Shown: positions 36,098 through 45,534 of the stretch, one piece after another
Layout: each line of letters starts with the position of its first letter
Numbering within the stretch: the stretch's first letter is position 1
Assembly (NCBI RefSeq): GCF_005405365.1
Contig: NZ_BJDX01000011.1
Span: forward strand, 34,327-98,326
Length of the DNA: 64,000 bases
Source: Enterococcus xiangfangensis
GTDB lineage: Bacteria; Bacillota; Bacilli; Lactobacillales; Enterococcaceae
Reading direction: 5' to 3'
The notes under the pieces: generated by a model
Told to the model about the DNA's origin: nothing
The model's input: only the letters and a program-made list of their open reading frames with translations
The model's database searches: none
Made by a program: the position numbers and the translations under genes

Positions 36098-38724
36098 CGT
36101 TGGACTCCCTTCAATTCCCAGACAGGCTGGTGAAGCTCTTGGTAATAGCTTACCATTTCTTGATCAGATGACAAACAAATGATTTGATAATTTTGACTAA
36201 ATTGCTGCAATAATTTAGCGAATTGATATTTTCGCTGATGATCGTAATGTAGCCAGCCATCATCAATGATTACTGGACACAGCGGATGCTTTTGCTGCAA
36301 CGTCAGATACGCAAAACGAAATGCCATCATGACTTGATCTTTAGTTCCGGTCGAAAGATTGTAAAGGCTCAACTGATCGACAGTCAATACTCCTTCCGTA
36401 AAATCCAGCCGGCTATGTTCATTATTGGTCAATAGTTGAAAATAATCTGTCGCTTGGTTTAATAATTCCGGCAATTGCTGCTCAGATAATTCAGTCGCGA
36501 TATCTTGTAATAATTGATTTTCCAGCTTTGCTGCGGCATAATCAGCCGTCAATTTTTCAACTAATGCTCGTTGCTGACTCACTTGCTGATACAAACTGTC
36601 TAACGTCCCATCCGCTTGCATTTGCTGGATCTGCAGCCGCGATCTTTGCTCATGTTCTTGTAATTGAAGCAGCTGTTGTTCGCTGACTTGCATCTCTTGT
36701 GCCAAGTTGGCTAATGAAGTTTCGATTGCTGCCAACGTTGTCTCCTGTGTGAATAATGGAGCAACACTTTCCGTCAATTCTTGTAAACGAATTCGTTTTT
36801 GAAAGACTTCTGTTTCCCGCTGTAAAAAGGCTGGAATTTCTGCCGGGTACGCCAGTCCTAACTTTTTCAACAACGGCTGAAATTGGTCTAATAGTTGTTG
36901 TTGCTGCCTTTGTGTCTCGTGGATACGTTGCTGCAACACGGTATTTTCTTGATAGGTTTGCGCAAATCGGATCTGTTCCATCTCTTTGGCAAATTGCTCT
37001 AATGTCAAAAGTTTTTCGGACAATGTTTTTTCATGTAGCGGCAGCCATTCAGCTAAAAAGGCAAAGTCTTGTTCTTGCTGCAGCAACGTCTGATGCAAAG
37101 TTGCTTGCCGCTGGTGCAACTCCTGTCTTGTTTGTTGCTGGGCCAAATAACTCTTAGCTTGCTGATTTTCTTGGATCACTGCAAATTCATTTTCCGTACT
37201 CGTCAAATTTCGTTGACGTAATTCTTTTTGGATTTGTTCCAGTAGCCGTTGATTTTTTTGCTGACTCTGGTTGAGTTTTTCTGTTGTTTCTGCCAACTGC
37301 CCTTCATAAACATCTAACTGCCCCAACTTCTCCTGCCACGTATCTTTGTCAGCCGGTCGGCTACGCTTAGCGACACCTGCAATCCCACAAGCTGCGGCAG
37401 CAATCAGCAAAAGATAGCGTATAGGAGCCGGAACTAAAAATGCCCCAAGCAATCCAAGCGTTGCTGCGACAAACAGCCACGGCGGATTTTTTTTATTGTT
37501 AAAAAGTTCAGGATGCTTTTGTTCATACGCATTGAGACTCGCTTCTGCTTGATCCCGCTGTTCATTAACTAAACGCAGGCGAATCCGCTGTTCCTCCAGC
37601 ATTTTTTGTTGGGCTTGCAGCGGAGCAAAAAGTGCTCGAATCGCTGATTCATCTACAAATGGCTGTGGCGGAGATTGTTGCCATTGAGAGGCCTGCGTTC
37701 CTGTTTGCGCAAGTTTGACAGCGATTCGCTGCTCTTCGTCCAACATTCGACTGATAGCGACTTTTTCATCTAATAACTGCTGGATACGCAGTTCATTTTC
37801 TAAATAAAAATAATACCGAGCGGAATCTTGATTACCGCTATGCTGCTGCAACGCTGCATGTAATTTTTCTTGTTCCTTCATCAATTGTTGATAGTCTTGA
37901 TAGAACGTTTGTAGCTTACCACGCTGTTTTTCATCTGCTACTGAATGCAGCTCCATTTTTTGCAGTTCTAAAAATTCTGCATAACTAGTCCAATTCATTC
38001 GTTGCTGTTCTAGCAGCAATTTACGTTCTTGCAAGGTTCTATTTTTTGCAGCTTGTTGCGTTACTTGTAGTTTTTCCTCATCCGCTTGACGGACCAATTG
38101 TTGGAAGCTCGCTTCTTGTGCTTCTTTTTCACTGATTTTTTGCTGCAACATTTGATACTTTTGCAACGCTTGGTTCAATGGTTGTTTGCGTCCTCGCGGT
38201 CGATAGATCCCTTCGTAGGTGTTTTTCAATTGCAAACGCTGTTCAAATAGTTCGTTGCTACCGGATAATCCTAATGAAATCAGCGCTTCATGCAAATTCT
38301 CTTCAGTCAGCAGCTCTAATTGTTGCAATTGTTCTTGTTGAAAGGTAAAGACTTGGCGGAAAAGCTGCAGATTCAGCGGATAAAGAATTTTTTCCAACAA
38401 TTCTTCGTCACCTTGTTGACCATCAGCTAACCATACTCTGGCTTTGCCTTTATTTTTATTTTTGTAGCGCTCAATCGTCACCGTTCCATACGTCGCATGC
38501 ACGATCAGCAGGCGTCCGCCAAAACCGCTGCCGTCATCTGGCGTGTAATCTTGTCCTTTTTTTCGTTTTGCTGGAAAACCGAAAAGGATCGCTTGGATAA
38601 ATTGATACAATGTCGATTTTCCGGCTTCATTCAACCCATAGACTAGTTGATTTTTTGCTTCAAATAAAAATGTTTGTTGGCGCCACTTGCCAAAGCTTGT
38701 GATCTCCGCTTTTTTAATCCACAT
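36094..38724 (-). CDS. yhaN: SbcC/Rad50-like AAA protein YhaN
   Basis: An 876-residue ATP-binding protein with Rad50-like layout: N-terminal half-ATPase with Walker A GLNEAGKST (30-38), a very long Gln/Leu-rich coiled coil (about 160-750), and the C-terminal half with the signature LSTGTKDQV, Walker B PVIIDDGW and the D-loop. Between two coils lie two hydrophobic helices (about 408-445), so the protein is probably membrane-anchored mid-coil. It overlaps yhaO by 11 bases and yhaM by 4. It likely works with the nuclease YhaO. Confidence 0.9.
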   Translation of the reverse strand: MWIKKAEITSFGKWRQQTFLFEAKNQLVYGLNEAGKSTLYQFIQAILFGFPAKRKKGQDYTPDDGSGFGGRLLIVHATYGTVTIERYKNKNKGKARVWLADGQQGDEELLEKILYPLNLQLFRQVFTFQQEQLQQLELLTEENLHEALISLGLSGSNELFEQRLQLKNTYEGIYRPRGRKQPLNQALQKYQMLQQKISEKEAQEASFQQLVRQADEEKLQVTQQAAKNRTLQERKLLLEQQRMNWTSYAEFLELQKMELHSVADEKQRGKLQTFYQDYQQLMKEQEKLHAALQQHSGNQDSARYYFYLENELRIQQLLDEKVAISRMLDEEQRIAVKLAQTGTQASQWQQSPPQPFVDESAIRALFAPLQAQQKMLEEQRIRLRLVNEQRDQAEASLNAYEQKHPELFNNKKNPPWLFVAATLGLLGAFLVPAPIRYLLLIAAAACGIAGVAKRSRPADKDTWQEKLGQLDVYEGQLAETTEKLNQSQQKNQRLLEQIQKELRQRNLTSTENEFAVIQENQQAKSYLAQQQTRQELHQRQATLHQTLLQQEQDFAFLAEWLPLHEKTLSEKLLTLEQFAKEMEQIRFAQTYQENTVLQQRIHETQRQQQQLLDQFQPLLKKLGLAYPAEIPAFLQRETEVFQKRIRLQELTESVAPLFTQETTLAAIETSLANLAQEMQVSEQQLLQLQEHEQRSRLQIQQMQADGTLDSLYQQVSQQRALVEKLTADYAAAKLENQLLQDIATELSEQQLPELLNQATDYFQLLTNNEHSRLDFTEGVLTVDQLSLYNLSTGTKDQVMMAFRFAYLTLQQKHPLCPVIIDDGWLHYDHQRKYQFAKLLQQFSQNYQIICLSSDQEMVSYYQELHQPVWELKGVQR

Positions 38725-39895
38725 CGGCGTCCCTCCTAAAACGATAGCTGCGCGCCATTTTTTCTTTCAATAGAGCAACTGTATCGCTCCTGAATCCTTT
38801 ATCCAGCAACTGATGCAGCTGCGGATTTTGTTCCAGCTCGCTCAATAAATCGTTAAAAATCGCTGGTGCTTGATACGTCGCAATCAACTGATCGACCAAC
38901 TCTTTATTCACTGCAAGATAAGGACGTTTTTGCGGTAGCTCTGCTAAGGATACTTTCCATAAAAAGATATTCTCGGGAACTTCTTCTTGTAAAGCCGTCA
39001 ACAATTCACCAGAGGCCACTTGGTAAGCAAGTTCTTCACCTAATCCTTCAGTCTGGCTGAACTCGATTTGTAACAGTGTCGGCAGCTCTGCGGTTAACTT
39101 TTTCAGCAAAGGAAATAGTTCACGTGGCCGTTTCACATTCATCAATGAAATCGTTCGTTTCTCCCAACGAACCGCTTCAACTGGAATGGGTTTGGCAATT
39201 AATTGATTTCCTTGACTCTCAACTAGACTGACTCCTGCCAGCGCGGTTTCTTTTTGTGTATGCCCTTGCGGTGTGCCGGGATAGATCACAAGCGGCTGCT
39301 GTGCTAAAACTTGTGGCACATGGATATGTCCCAACGCCCAATAGTCATAGCCTTTTGACACCAATTCTGTCAACTGAAACGGTGCATAAGGCATTTGTCC
39401 GCCATGATACATTCCGATATGAAAATCTGCTGTACTTTTACGCGGAAAACTTGCAGCCATCGCTGTCTCGATTGTAGGATGTTGATAACTGAAACTCGTA
39501 ATCGCGATTTTCTCGCCGGCGTTTGTAACAAAATTTTTCGTCTCGACTTGTTCATCGGTGAATCGATGAATATTCTCTGGAAAAGCGAACCAATAACGTT
39601 CAGCTTGGTAAAAATCATGATTGCCGAAATTCATAAAAACAGAGATACCAGCTTCGGCTAAACGCCCCATCTCTTGAAAAAAGTAGCGCTGTGTTCGCAA
39701 TGTAGGACGATTCTGATGAAACGTATCACCAGCCAGTAAAATGAAATCTACTGCTTGAACAAGTGCTGTATCAACAATATTTTTCAACATTTTTTGGTTA
39801 GCCGTCGTCAATTGTTCTTGAAAATATTCTGGCACACTGGTCAGACCTTCAAATGAGCGATCTAAATGCAGATCCGCTGCATGTAAAAATTTCAT
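38714..39895 (-). CDS. yhaO: SbcD/Mre11-like exonuclease YhaO
   Basis: A 393-residue calcineurin-like metallophosphoesterase. Metal-binding motifs in order: ADLHLDRSF (7-15), LLAGDTFHQ (about 54-62), NFGNHDFYQ (about 93-101), and the distal GHIHVPQ near 195. This is the nuclease half of an SbcCD-like complex with YhaN. AGGAGG precedes the ATG. A LexA-like box lies in its promoter (40004-40017), suggesting DNA-damage control. Confidence 0.93.
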   Translation of the reverse strand: MKFLHAADLHLDRSFEGLTSVPEYFQEQLTTANQKMLKNIVDTALVQAVDFILLAGDTFHQNRPTLRTQRYFFQEMGRLAEAGISVFMNFGNHDFYQAERYWFAFPENIHRFTDEQVETKNFVTNAGEKIAITSFSYQHPTIETAMAASFPRKSTADFHIGMYHGGQMPYAPFQLTELVSKGYDYWALGHIHVPQVLAQQPLVIYPGTPQGHTQKETALAGVSLVESQGNQLIAKPIPVEAVRWEKRTISLMNVKRPRELFPLLKKLTAELPTLLQIEFSQTEGLGEELAYQVASGELLTALQEEVPENIFLWKVSLAELPQKRPYLAVNKELVDQLIATYQAPAIFNDLLSELEQNPQLHQLLDKGFRSDTVALLKEKMARSYRFRRDADVD

Positions 39896-40252
39896 TTTTT
39901 TCCTCCTGTCATGTTATTCAATCATAGCTGTCGTCCTAAAGTGATTGTTGACCGATCCAGGACTCTTCAACTAATCAATCTCGTTTATTTTACCATAAAA
40001 AAGCGAAAACTTGTTCGCATTTCAGTAATCTGTGCCCCTTTTAAAAACTAGCTTTAAAAATATCAATTTGATCTGAAAACTGATAGATATGTACACTAAT
40101 GACACGGAAATCTCCAAACTGATCCTTCAAAATACTTCCATCTGTAATTCAACTATCCGTTATTTCGTTCCATTGACCGCAGAGCCAAGCATAACTTTTC
40201 ATCAAAGTCGACTGCCTGTTATAAACTAGAATAAAAAGGGAGGTCGCTAAAG
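39896..40252. other. Intergenic region between yhaO and the 61-residue gene
   Basis: It holds the leftward yhaO promoter region (-10 TAAAAT with TGG extension at 39987-39995) and a LexA-like box (40004-40017). I see no gene or RNA structure in the remaining 220 bases, which must carry the rightward promoter for the 61-residue gene. Confidence 0.5.
40004..40017. promoter_or_regulatory. LexA (DinR)-like operator
   Basis: On the minus strand CGAACAAGTTTTCG agrees with the Firmicutes LexA consensus CGAACRNRYGTTYG at every defined position except one G-to-T change. It lies 11 bases upstream of the yhaO -10 box, over the -35 region, where a repressor would act. Confidence 0.55.
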
Positions 40253-40438
40253 ATGGAGCGCGAAGAACTGATCAAAAAAGTCAAAGAATTATTGAATGAG
40301 GACAATCTTGAAAAGGCTAAAACGTTTATCGAAGACCACAAAGAAGAGTTAGGCGATTACTATGACAAAGCCAAAAATTTACTAAGATCGGATAAAATGG
40401 ATGATTTACTAGGTCAATTCAAAAAATTCTTTAAATAA
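40253..40438 (+). CDS. Small helical hypothetical protein (61 aa)
   Basis: Unrecognised. A highly charged, amphipathic helical protein, MEREELIKKVKELLNEDN to QFKKFFK, with no membrane segment or cysteine. AAAGGGAGG lies 11 bases upstream of the ATG, and a strong terminator follows, so it is a real single-gene unit. Its layout (alternating Leu/Ile and charged residues, ending in a basic aromatic helix) resembles small stress or membrane-surface proteins, but no function can be assigned. Confidence 0.75.
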   Translation: MEREELIKKVKELLNEDNLEKAKTFIEDHKEELGDYYDKAKNLLRSDKMDDLLGQFKKFFK

Positions 40439-40440
40439 AA

Positions 40441-40487
40441 ATGTTAGGAAGGCCGCTCGTTTTGAGCCGGTCTTCCTAACGTTTTTA
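40441..40487 (+). terminator. Terminator after the 61-residue gene
   Basis: GTTAGGAAG-GCCG and CGGT-CTTCCTAAC with a short loop and a trailing run of five T. Confidence 0.85.
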
Positions 40488-40511
40488 GCGTATTTTATAT
40501 AGTAAATTAAT

Positions 40512-40545
40512 TAAAGGTTGTGACAACATGTTGTCACAACCTCTT
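40512..40545. terminator. Palindromic GTGACA-type terminator after ylbF
   Basis: A perfect 28-base palindrome (AGGTTGTGACAACA and its complement) centred near 40527. The flanking T-tracts are short, so termination may be weak or assisted. Confidence 0.75.
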
Positions 40546-40551
40546 AAAGAC

Positions 40552-40893
40552 TTATCCTTCGTATAATTCACGGATTGGAGTCATAATGATTCGGTTCAAG
40601 TCGTTGATGATCACGCTAAAGGCTTGTTCTTTCACCATTAGTTCATTGATCAATTCTTCTTGTTGAACTTTTTCAGCTAATGCTTGTGCTTGCGCTGCAT
40701 CTTCATCGCTAAAATCTTCGCCGCGCATTTGTTTTTCTTGCAAACTTTGTTGGAATGCTTGGAATTCTTTGAATGCTGTATACGCTGTTTCATTTTCCTT
40801 TAATTCTGCAAAAGCTGCTTCTAAAGATTTGAATTCTGGTAGTTCACGAATTTCACGTTCTAATCCATTTGCTGAATCATAAATGTTTGCCAT
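40552..40893 (-). CDS. YlbF/YmcA family protein
   Basis: A 113-residue, all-helical protein of the YlbF/YmcA (DUF964) family. In Bacillus these form the Y-complex, which interacts with RNase Y and adjusts mRNA processing. The pattern [18 protein letters not shown], then [24 protein letters not shown] and a C-terminal [12 protein letters not shown], is typical. No active-site residues are expected. It lies directly downstream of the class A PBP gene on the same strand (69 bases), so they may be cotranscribed. The specific paralogue is unclear. Confidence 0.85.
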   Translation of the reverse strand: MANIYDSANGLEREIRELPEFKSLEAAFAELKENETAYTAFKEFQAFQQSLQEKQMRGEDFSDEDAAQAQALAEKVQQEELINELMVKEQAFSVIINDLNRIIMTPIRELYEG

Positions 40894-40962
40894 TTTTTTA
40901 TTCCCTCATTTTCTATAAAAGTTACTTTTTCATTGTAACATGAATGGAAACGGGTTCAAACC

Positions 40963-43164
40963 CTAATTTCCTGGTTGGTATTGCTGCCACAATTCTTGGC
41001 CTTTTTCCATCAATTTATCCGCGCCGGCTTTAGCTTTTTCAAAGAAGTTCGCGGCACCTTCGCTAGCCTTGCCACCAATATCTTTTAGGTCTTCTCGCCA
41101 TTTACTTGTCTCGCCATTTTGATTGCCTTGATTCACTTGATCGGCTGCTACGACTTGACCGCCTGTCGCATAAGCATCTGCCACTTCAAAAGAATACTGT
41201 CCGGCATAAGGCAAGATCGATTCCGCTTCTGCTTTGAAGACTTGACCGACTTCAGAGCCGCTTGTTCCACTCAAGTAATGGGTTTCGCTGACCTTTTCAA
41301 AACCTAGCCAAGTAGAAATCACGATATTTGGTGTATAGCCGATGATCCACTGGTCATTGACTTTATTTGCATCAAAATTAGTTTCAGTCGTCCCAGTTTT
41401 ACCAGCAACTGTAAAGCCAGCTGGTGCAGCTTGGGCCGCCGTTCCATTTGAAAATGTTCCTAATAGCATGCTGGTCATTTCATTTGCGACTTCTTTTGAG
41501 ATGACTTGTTCATATTTAGGTGAGCTGTTGTCTTCAATCACCGCACCAGTCGAGTCGATAATTTTAGTAACTAAATGCGGTTCATAAACTTTTCCTTCAT
41601 TAGCAAAGGCACCATAAGCCGCCGCCATTTGAATCGGTGAAGTTCCTTTTTCTAATCCGCCTAAAGCCAAGCCATAATATCGATCGGATTTGTCTAATGA
41701 AATTCCGAATTCTTCGACTTTGTTATATCCCTTATTCAATCCAAGTTCGTGCAGCAACCAGACTGCCGGCAAGTTTAAACTTTGAGCGACCGCCTGATAC
41801 ATCGCTACTTCGCCTTGAGTTGTTCCATCATAATTTTTTGCGTCGTAATACGATTGCGGTTCATCTTTCAAAACACTATCCGGTTTATAACCGGCTTCTA
41901 ACGCCGGTGAATAAACACTCAACGGTTTGATCGTCGAGCCTGGCGAACGCCGCATTTGTGTTGCAAAGTTGTAGCTTCGGAAGATGTGTTCACCGCGCCG
42001 TCCGACTAAAGCTTGAACGCCGCCGGTTTTAGGATCCAGCGCTACTGAAGCGGATTGCGGCATCGCCCCATCTTCTGCATCCGCTGGGAAGTTGGCCGTG
42101 TTTTCGTAAACAGCATCCATTTGTTTTTGATAATCCTGATCTAACGCAGTGTAAATTTTATAGCCTTTATTTAATAAATCCTTTTCGGAGATACCATAGC
42201 GTTCAACCGCTTCATCGATGACCGCATCAAAATAAGACGGATAACGATACCCTGCATCTGCTGATGAATACGTATCGTTCAATTCCGCACCAAGATCAAC
42301 AGCTTTTTCTTGCGCTGCTTGTTCTTCAGTCAGCTTGCCCGTTTCTACCATAACTGAAAGAACGGTATCACGGCGATTTACGGCATTTTCTAAATTATCA
42401 ATCGGATTGTAAATATTTGGCCCTTTCAACATGCCGATGATCGTCGCAGCTTCTCCAAGGGATAATTGATTGGCATCTACGCCAAAATATTTTCTCGAAG
42501 CATCTTGAACACCCCAAACACCGTTGCCGAAGTATGAGTTATTCAGATACATCGTTAAAATCTGTTCTTTATCGTATTTCTTTTCGATCTCGATCGCCAT
42601 GAAAACTTCCTTAGCTTTTCGTTCTAGAGTTTGATCTAAACTTAAATAAGCATTTTTCGCCAACTGCTGCGTCAACGTACTCCCACCGCCGGTGATATGA
42701 CCAGAAGTGATCAACCCTACCGCAGCCCGTGCGATCCCTTTGATATCAAAACCATGATGACTGTAGAAATTACGATCTTCTGTTGAAACGACCGCATCTT
42801 TTAAATAGGAAGAAATTTGATCACTTTCTACATAAGTCCCTTTTTGTCCATAAAGCGAACCTGCCTGCTCATTTTTTTTATCGTAGACTACCGTTGATTG
42901 TTTCAAGCTGGATTGTAGCGTCTCTACGTTGACCGATTTTGCCAAGAAAAATAGATAGACACTCATCACTAAAACTCCAACGAGTGTTAATAATAGCAAG
43001 ATTTTATTGACGTGGTATTTTTTCCAAATCCGTTTGCGCCAATGGTGAAAACGAATCAAATATGGCTTGGCCCATTGCCAAAATATTTTTGTGCCGCTGC
43101 GAAATTTCTGCCAAAAAACTTTTGCGCCTTGTTTAAATTTACGCCAAATTTCCTGAAAATCCAT
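40963..43164 (-). CDS. pbp2A: Class A penicillin-binding protein, PBP2a type
   Basis: A 733-residue bifunctional wall synthase. It has a basic cytoplasmic tail (1-52) containing two similar aromatic-rich segments (around 14-31), one transmembrane helix (about 54-74), glycosyltransferase family 51 (about 90-270; catalytic Glu129 in STEDRNF; GGGSTLTQQLAKN), and a transpeptidase domain with SPGSTIKP (Ser410), an SxN motif in AQSLNLP, and KTGTTET near 605. The cytoplasmic helix border (KKYHVNKILLLLT) and overall sequence resemble pneumococcal PBP2a, the MacP-activated enzyme. The C-terminus is low-complexity. GGAGATC precedes the ATG. Confidence 0.92.
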   Translation of the reverse strand: MDFQEIWRKFKQGAKVFWQKFRSGTKIFWQWAKPYLIRFHHWRKRIWKKYHVNKILLLLTLVGVLVMSVYLFFLAKSVNVETLQSSLKQSTVVYDKKNEQAGSLYGQKGTYVESDQISSYLKDAVVSTEDRNFYSHHGFDIKGIARAAVGLITSGHITGGGSTLTQQLAKNAYLSLDQTLERKAKEVFMAIEIEKKYDKEQILTMYLNNSYFGNGVWGVQDASRKYFGVDANQLSLGEAATIIGMLKGPNIYNPIDNLENAVNRRDTVLSVMVETGKLTEEQAAQEKAVDLGAELNDTYSSADAGYRYPSYFDAVIDEAVERYGISEKDLLNKGYKIYTALDQDYQKQMDAVYENTANFPADAEDGAMPQSASVALDPKTGGVQALVGRRGEHIFRSYNFATQMRRSPGSTIKPLSVYSPALEAGYKPDSVLKDEPQSYYDAKNYDGTTQGEVAMYQAVAQSLNLPAVWLLHELGLNKGYNKVEEFGISLDKSDRYYGLALGGLEKGTSPIQMAAAYGAFANEGKVYEPHLVTKIIDSTGAVIEDNSSPKYEQVISKEVANEMTSMLLGTFSNGTAAQAAPAGFTVAGKTGTTETNFDANKVNDQWIIGYTPNIVISTWLGFEKVSETHYLSGTSGSEVGQVFKAEAESILPYAGQYSFEVADAYATGGQVVAADQVNQGNQNGETSKWREDLKDIGGKASEGAANFFEKAKAGADKLMEKGQELWQQYQPGN

Positions 43165-43373
43165 TTTTTGATCTCCATTCTATTAAAATTCAGACACAGT
43201 GTACCATAAAACCCAATCTTAACGCTTGGGTCTTGAGACTGACACTTGCAATATTCTAGCATGGCTTCTCAAGGAAAAGCTGATTTTTTTCTTAAATATC
43301 CGTTAAAAGTGATACAATAAGCCAGAAAATAAAATTTTTGATACTTTCAATGAACAAAACAAGGAGCGATCTA

Positions 43374-44228
43374 ATGGAATTTACGATGACTTTGCCCCAA
43401 CAATTTACTGAAATGACAGTCAAAGACTTACTAGAAAAAGAATGGCTCGTACCGCGTAAAGTACGGCATTTTATTCGGACTCGTAAAGGGCTGTTGATCA
43501 ACGGCGCAACGTGTCACTTTCAAGACTTGGTTCATCCAGGCGATCGCATTACCGTCATACTTGAAACGAGCGATTATCCCGAACGCCAAATTTTATTGGG
43601 CGATCCATCTTTGATCACTGTTTTGTATGAAGATGAACATTTGATTATCGTTAATAAACCAGCGGGTATGAAAACACATCCGAATCAACCCATTGAACAA
43701 GATACCTTATTGAATCATTTGGCGGCTTATTTAGCACCTGATCATCAGCCGCATGTCGTCCACCGCTTAGACAAAGAAACTAGCGGTGCGATTTTATTTG
43801 CAAAAAATCCTTTTGTGTTGCCGATCTTAGGAAGATTATTAGAACAAAAAGTGATTTTCCGACGTTACCAAGCATTAGTCCACGGCAAACTCACAAAAAA
43901 TCTGACGATCAATAAAAAAATCGGTCGCGATCGCCACGATCGCCGGAAACGTCGAATTGATCCAAAAGGCGGCAAGCCTGCCGTGACTCACGTACAGATT
44001 GCTCGCTCCTTTTCAAATCAAACTGCTATTTTTTGCCAATTAGAAACTGGCCGAACCCATCAAATCCGCGTTCATTTAGCCAGTATTGGGCATCCATTAG
44101 TTGGCGATCCATTATACAGCCAAGCTGATCGACAGCGTTTGATGCTCCACGCGTATGAATTGCATCTGACGCACCCGTTTACTGATCAAGTGATTTCAGT
44201 TCAAGCATTACCAGGATTGTGGACATAA
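43374..44228 (+). CDS. RluA-family 23S rRNA pseudouridine synthase
   Basis: A 284-residue pseudouridine synthase. A short S4-like RNA-binding segment (about 10-60, TVKDLLEKEWLVPRKVRHFI) precedes the catalytic domain. The catalytic Asp lies in HRLDKETSGA (about 134-143). IVNKPAGMKTHP (about 95-106) and the C-terminal GRTHQIRVHLASIGHP are family signatures. The target uridine cannot be told from the sequence. I chose the ATG at 43374, with AAGGAG upstream; an earlier in-frame ATG lacks one. A bidirectional terminator follows. Confidence 0.9.
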   Translation: MEFTMTLPQQFTEMTVKDLLEKEWLVPRKVRHFIRTRKGLLINGATCHFQDLVHPGDRITVILETSDYPERQILLGDPSLITVLYEDEHLIIVNKPAGMKTHPNQPIEQDTLLNHLAAYLAPDHQPHVVHRLDKETSGAILFAKNPFVLPILGRLLEQKVIFRRYQALVHGKLTKNLTINKKIGRDRHDRRKRRIDPKGGKPAVTHVQIARSFSNQTAIFCQLETGRTHQIRVHLASIGHPLVGDPLYSQADRQRLMLHAYELHLTHPFTDQVISVQALPGLWT

Positions 44229-44267
44229 AAAAGGTTGTGACAAGATTTTTTTGTCACAACCTTTTTT
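44227..44267. terminator. Bidirectional GTGACA-type terminator
   Basis: AAAAAAGGTTGTGACA and TGTCACAACCTTTTTT around a T-rich loop. It ends the rightward pseudouridine synthase gene and the leftward methionine operon, overlapping the SDR stop codon. Confidence 0.9.
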
Positions 44268-45036
44268 AATGCATTGTCATCCCGCCAGTAACGTTAAGTG
44301 CTTGGCCAGTCATATAATTTGCCAATGGACTTGCTAAAAATAAAACAACGTTGGCCACATCTTGCGGCGTTCCTGTTCGACCTAACGGCACTTGGCTGAT
44401 ATCTTCTTGCCGAATCTCTTCAGCGCTCAATCCTCGCAGCGCACCGCCTTCAACTCGTTCTCGTTGCTTCATCTCTGTCTCAATGATTCCAGGACAAACA
44501 GCGTTGACTAAAATTTGCTTTGGTGCAACTTCGATGGCTAATGTTTTTACTAAACCTAATACCGCATGTTTGGAAGCAACGTACGCCGCCATTCCGCGGT
44601 AGCCGTTTTTGCCGGCTTGCGAAGCGATCACAATCAGCCGCCCTTTTTTACCGTGGTCGATCATCGCGCAAGTAAAATATTTAGCTGCTAAATACGTGCC
44701 ACGAGTATTGACTTGATAAGTCTTGTCAAAATCACTCGTTTTGCTTTCTACTAGAAAATCCATCGTTGAGATTCCCGCCACATCCACGACGGTATCAGGA
44801 ACCAAATTCAATTCGATCAGCTGCTGACTCAACGCCGAAACTTCGGCTTCTTGGCTGATATCCAAATGTATTTGAAAATAGTTTTGATCTGCCGGATGCA
44901 GTTCTGTAAAATCGTAGGCGATATCTGCAGCGATCACAGTCGCTTGATTTTCTAAAAACGTCTCAACGACTGCTTTACCGATCCCTTGACTGCTACCGAT
45001 CACTAATACAATTTTTTCTTTTAATTCTGGAAACAT
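44266..45036 (-). CDS. Short-chain dehydrogenase/reductase (SDR)
   Basis: A 256-residue classical SDR. The NAD(P)-binding motif is IGSSQGIGKA (13-22), followed by DIAYDFTE, and an acidic residue after the second strand suggests NAD(H). The catalytic residues are Ser in VIASQAG, and Tyr and Lys in AAYVASKHA (about 150-158). The C-terminus has the usual MTGQALNVTGGM. The substrate is unknown; the overall look recalls dihydroxybenzoate or polyol dehydrogenases. It lies 8 bases after luxS and is the last gene of the T-box methionine operon, where an SDR is unexpected. Confidence 0.9.
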   Translation of the reverse strand: MFPELKEKIVLVIGSSQGIGKAVVETFLENQATVIAADIAYDFTELHPADQNYFQIHLDISQEAEVSALSQQLIELNLVPDTVVDVAGISTMDFLVESKTSDFDKTYQVNTRGTYLAAKYFTCAMIDHGKKGRLIVIASQAGKNGYRGMAAYVASKHAVLGLVKTLAIEVAPKQILVNAVCPGIIETEMKQRERVEGGALRGLSAEEIRQEDISQVPLGRTGTPQDVANVVLFLASPLANYMTGQALNVTGGMTMH

Positions 45037-45044
45037 TTTCTCAC

Positions 45045-45518
45045 CTAGACCAAATGACGTTCAAACGGATCATCACTGATTCCTTCGGCAACGACTTTTT
45101 TCGACCATTCTTTAGCAGAAAATAGTGAATGATCGCGATAGTTTCCGCAACTGACAATATCTGTTCCTTGAACATCTTCCCATTGAGTTTTTTCAGCGAT
45201 CTCTTCCAATGACTCTTTCAACGCCACCGCAACTTCATGAGCAGTCGGTTCGCCCCAAACGATCAAATGAAACCCTGTCCGGCAGCCAAACGGTGAGCAA
45301 TCGATCACGCCGTCTAAACGATCGCGTAATAGATCGGCTAATAGATGTTCGATCGTATGCAGACCCGCTGTTGGGATCGCATTTTCGTTAGGTTGAACAA
45401 AACGTAAATCAAAATTCGTGATTGCATCGCCTTTTGCGCCGTCTTCTTTAGCAATCAAACGTACATAAGGTGCTTTTACCTTTGTATGATCTAATGTGAA
45501 ACTTTCTACTTCTGCCAT
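45045..45518 (-). CDS. luxS: S-ribosylhomocysteine lyase
   Basis: Cleaves S-ribosylhomocysteine into homocysteine and DPD, the AI-2 precursor. The 157-residue protein has the metal-binding HTIEH motif (His54, Glu57, His58), the catalytic Cys79 in FGCRTGFHL, and Cys124 in SCGNYRDHS as the third metal ligand. AAAGGAGTG precedes the ATG. It sits 16 bases after the metQ-like gene in the T-box operon, so homocysteine produced here can feed the YxjG-like enzyme made from the same transcript. Confidence 0.97.
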   Translation of the reverse strand: MAEVESFTLDHTKVKAPYVRLIAKEDGAKGDAITNFDLRFVQPNENAIPTAGLHTIEHLLADLLRDRLDGVIDCSPFGCRTGFHLIVWGEPTAHEVAVALKESLEEIAEKTQWEDVQGTDIVSCGNYRDHSLFSAKEWSKKVVAEGISDDPFERHLV

Positions 45519-45534
45519 GTTTGAAACACTCCTT

